Shown: piece by piece, positions 5,396 through 7,295 of the stretch
How positions within the stretch are numbered: position 1 is the stretch's first letter
Layout of the letters: each line of letters starts with the position of its first letter
From: Gammaproteobacteria bacterium
GTDB lineage: Bacteria > Pseudomonadota > Gammaproteobacteria > S012-40
DNA: 7,295 nt
NCBI GenBank assembly: GCA_029879945.1
Contig: JAOUPJ010000187.1
Span: forward strand, 1 to 7,295
Reading direction: 5' to 3'
Program-made: the position numbers and the translations under genes
The notes under the pieces: model-generated
Seen by the model: only the letters and a program-made list of their open reading frames with translations
Database searches by the model: none
Told to the model about the DNA's origin: nothing

Positions 5396-5836
5396 ATGTC
5401 TAATCCGCTTGAAGAATCTCTGGGTTTCAATCTGACACGAGTAGCAACACTCTTTAGACGTGAACTTCTCGCCGCTCTCGCTGAGTTCGAAATGACGCCC
5501 GAACAATGGCAAATTATGGTTTCTTTGTGGACGCAAAACGAACCATTGACGCAGAAAGACATTGTAAATATTACTTTAAAAGACAAGCATTCGATTTCAC
5601 GCATTATTTCCAGACTAGAAAATAATGGGTGGGTAACCAAGAGCCAGGCCTCATCGGATTCGCGTTCCACCATTATTCATCAAACAGAAAAAGGACGTGA
5701 ACTAAAAAGCCTCGCACCACCAATTTTAATTAAACATTTTTCTACTATAACGGGACAACTAACGGAAAAAGAGCATGACCAGTTACTTGCTCTGTTGAAA
5801 AAACTTCGAAAAATACTAGGAGATAACAATGTATAA
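5396..5836 (+). CDS. MarR-family winged-helix transcriptional regulator
   Basis: This 146-residue protein has the usual MarR size and layout: an N-terminal dimerisation helix (residues 8-30), the WQIMVSLW helix (38-45), and a helix-turn-helix (51-78) with recognition helix around KHSISRIISRLENNGW. The wing carries SSDSR with D88 and R90, followed by TEKGRE, and C-terminal helices complete the dimer interface. It would be a dimeric cytoplasmic repressor relieved by a ligand. The protein has no cysteine, so thiol-based sensing of the OhrR type is excluded. The ATG has no clear Shine-Dalgarno sequence. The gene overlaps the next one by 8 bases, so the two form one operon with translational coupling, and the envelope protein is the obvious candidate target. 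An inverted repeat at the promoter suggests self-control. The inducer cannot be told from the sequence. Confidence 0.92.
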   Translation: MSNPLEESLGFNLTRVATLFRRELLAALAEFEMTPEQWQIMVSLWTQNEPLTQKDIVNITLKDKHSISRIISRLENNGWVTKSQASSDSRSTIIHQTEKGRELKSLAPPILIKHFSTITGQLTEKEHDQLLALLKKLRKILGDNNV

Positions 5837-6404
5837 ATTCATTGCGGTAATTCTCAGCCTAATGCTTTACTCTACAAGTGCCCATTCCTCACAGAGCAAT
5901 CAATACTTAGAAGTGGATCCAGGTAGCTACGTTTTTGATGGTTACTCGCTAAATTATTTCAGAAATTATCCCAATCGACATGATTATAGAATTGGGGTTG
6001 CAATCTTTAGTTTTGAATTTCCTGATTTTATCATTAATTCAAATCCAGATAATAAAGGTGAAGAATGGAGTCTTAGAACTAAACAAGGCTTTGATCTATA
6101 CGTCGACAAATTTGTCTCTCGTTCAGATAAAATCGAGTGGTTTGTCGGATTCATAAGTGTGTATTTTGAAAATGAGCTTTCTAACGACTCGATATCAGAA
6201 AGTAGATCCAGGTTTACACAAATAAGTAATGGCTTACGTTCTGGTTTGATATGGTTTCCCTTTGATAGTGATTTCTACGTTAGCCCATGGCTAGCGATAA
6301 CACACAATTCAGTGATAAGGGGAGATACCAAAATTGCTAACAAAGAGTACAGTGTTCCCGTAATTTCTCCTTTTGCAACACTTCACATTGGATACAAATT
6401 CTAA
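5829..6404 (+). CDS. Secreted small protein of unknown function, probably an outer-membrane beta-barrel
   Basis: I do not recognise a named family. The 191-residue product begins with a clear signal peptide: MYK, a hydrophobic core (FIAVILSLMLY), then STSAHS with a likely cleavage site near residues 18-20. The mature part has no cysteine and no long hydrophobic helix. It consists of alternating aromatic/polar stretches such as YRIGVAIFSFEF, IEWFVGFISVYFE and GLIWFPF, and ends LHIGYKF with a C-terminal phenylalanine. That pattern and a mature length of about 170 residues fit an 8-stranded outer-membrane barrel (inference). The ATG at 5829 has AGGAG (5818-5822) 6 bases upstream and lies inside the end of the MarR gene, so it is co-transcribed and probably coupled. 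A MarR-controlled envelope protein might act in uptake, lipid or stress response, but nothing here says which. A periplasmic lipocalin-like protein is an alternative. Confidence 0.8.
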   Translation: MYKFIAVILSLMLYSTSAHSSQSNQYLEVDPGSYVFDGYSLNYFRNYPNRHDYRIGVAIFSFEFPDFIINSNPDNKGEEWSLRTKQGFDLYVDKFVSRSDKIEWFVGFISVYFENELSNDSISESRSRFTQISNGLRSGLIWFPFDSDFYVSPWLAITHNSVIRGDTKIANKEYSVPVISPFATLHIGYKF

Positions 6405-6410
6405 TCTACC

Positions 6411-6480
6411 AAACAAGTGGGTCAGACACCATTACTAGAATTTAGCCAGTGTTGGGCTTCACGAACAATGTTCCTCCCAA
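6411..6480. repeat. Intergenic repeat, copy C, with nested hairpin
   Basis: AAACAAGTGGGTCAGACACC and the next three bases (6411-6433) match the end of copy A at 20 of 23 positions. A hairpin follows: TTGGG (6452-6456) pairs with CCCAA (6476-6480), and GAAC (6463-6466) pairs with GTTC (6470-6473) across an AAT loop. It sits 7 bases after the stop of the envelope-protein gene. No T-run follows, so it is not a clear terminator. Confidence 0.55.
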
Positions 6481-6559
6481 GCTGCTCCATATATCTATAA
6501 GTGACCTTAAGTACGAAATTGCCTACATTAAATCAATTTTTTCCGCAAGGGCTGTACAA

Positions 6560-6589
6560 TTGAGTCCCAATCACGGATATTGTTAATAT
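6560..6589 (+). promoter_or_regulatory. Possible promoter of the pirin gene
   Basis: TTGAGT (6560-6565) and TAATAT (6584-6589) are 18 bases apart and each match consensus at 4 of 6 positions. This is the best pair between the repeat and the pirin start, but the match is only moderate. Confidence 0.3.
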
Positions 6590-6638
6590 TCGAACTAACT
6601 TTGATCTCCCCCCGCTTGGTGAGTATAGAGGTGAGCCC

Positions 6639-7295
6639 ATGACACAAGCCCCAATTTTGGAAACTGTCCCGCTTGATTTTCAGTGGCCGACGCTGGATCC
6701 CTTTTTGTTTTGTGTGCATCACTACGATGCCTACCCCGAAGGGAATGAGGTAATGGGCCCAGATGCCAAATTCCTTTCAGGCCGCAATATCGGCAGCGAC
6801 TTTGAGCCCAAAAATGGTTGGCGCATGTATCATGGTGATAGGGTACCCGGTTTTCCGGTGCATCCTCACCGGGGTTTTGAGACCGTTACCATTGTGCAGG
6901 ATGGCATAGTCGATCATGCCGATTCCATGGGTGCCGCAGGCCGATATGGTGCAGGTGATACCCAGTGGATGACCGCCGGTAAGGGCGTGCAACACAGCGA
7001 AATGTTTCCACTCATTCATCACGACCGCGTCAACACCATGCAGTTGTTCCAGATCTGGATCAATCTCCCGAAGAAGAACAAATTTGTTGAGCCCCATTTT
7101 GCCATGTTCTGGCATGAGAAAACCCCTCGCAAGGTTTTTGAAGACGATAAGGGCGCGAAAACTCAAGTACAAGTCGTGGCGGGTAAGCTGGAAGATATAA
7201 CACCCCTCGCACCACCACCCGAATCATGGGCTGCCGATAACACAAATGAAGTGGCTATCTGGGTTATCGACATGGAAGCCCATGCCAAGTGGACT
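6639..7295 (+). CDS. Pirin family protein, 3' end missing
   Basis: Pirins are bicupin iron proteins; some bacterial members have quercetin dioxygenase activity and others bind partner enzymes. The frame is open from the ATG at 6639 to the right edge, giving 219 codons of a family usually near 230-300 residues, so the C-terminal part of the second cupin lies outside. The first cupin shows FPVHPHRGFETVTIV (72-86) and GDTQWMTAGKGVQHSEM (106-122). H75, H77, H119 and E121 correspond to the iron ligands of known pirins. The following stretch LFQIWINLP (137-144 region) is also typical. AGAGG (6627-6631) precedes the ATG by 7 bases. It has higher GC content than the preceding MarR operon. The long CDS is seen only as an open frame because its stop is beyond the window. 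Cellular role unknown; iron- or flavonoid-linked oxidation is possible. Confidence 0.93.
   Translation, partial: MTQAPILETVPLDFQWPTLDPFLFCVHHYDAYPEGNEVMGPDAKFLSGRNIGSDFEPKNGWRMYHGDRVPGFPVHPHRGFETVTIVQDGIVDHADSMGAAGRYGAGDTQWMTAGKGVQHSEMFPLIHHDRVNTMQLFQIWINLPKKNKFVEPHFAMFWHEKTPRKVFEDDKGAKTQVQVVAGKLEDITPLAPPPESWAADNTNEVAIWVIDMEAHAKWT

Noticed and set aside
6777..7172. A 131-codon minus-strand ORF across the end of the window.
   Set aside because: The + strand carries an unmistakable pirin in the same stretch, with iron-ligand motifs; the minus ORF is its shadow.
1..7295. Search for CRISPR arrays, tRNA or rRNA genes, and intact insertion sequences.
   Set aside because: No regularly spaced direct repeats, no tRNA-like cloverleaf or CCA end, and no transposase motif were seen by eye.

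Overview
The window looks like a piece of a gammaproteobacterial chromosome, possibly marine. The grounds are a PpnP (YaiE)-type nucleoside phosphorylase, an RhlE-type helicase with a long lysine-rich tail, moderate GC content, and an envelope protein with a signal peptide and a C-terminal phenylalanine. The genus cannot be fixed from the sequence alone. All genes I accept lie on the + strand, in short independent units.

Region 1 (1-2143) is an AbiE-type toxin-antitoxin operon. The AbiEi-like antitoxin runs off the left edge and overlaps the nucleotidyltransferase toxin gene by 4 bases. The toxin is longer than the classical family because it carries a C-terminal WYL-like domain. After its stop codon the same reading frame continues for 64 codons and encodes a well-formed C-x2-C...H-x7-C zinc ribbon. 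The toxin gene may therefore have been cut short by a nonsense change, or the ribbon may be a lost C-terminal module.

Region 2 (2144-4507) holds housekeeping-type genes: a spacer of about 320 bp, an RhlE-family DEAD-box RNA helicase, and ppnP behind a good sigma70-like promoter.

Region 3 (4508-6638) looks accessory. It contains a GFA-fold zinc protein and a two-gene operon of a MarR-family repressor and a small secreted, beta-barrel-like protein. A short intergenic repeat with a TCAGACA core, associated with GGGCT-type hairpins, occurs once after ppnP, once after the GFA gene and once after the MarR operon, so the gene units are bracketed in a cassette-like way. The MarR gene has a promoter whose -10 box lies inside an inverted repeat, which suggests autorepression.

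Region 4 (6639-7295) is the 5' part of a pirin gene, cut by the right edge.

The most interesting points are the AbiEii-WYL fusion with its severed zinc ribbon, the repeat-bracketed gene units, and the uncharacterised MarR/envelope-protein operon.
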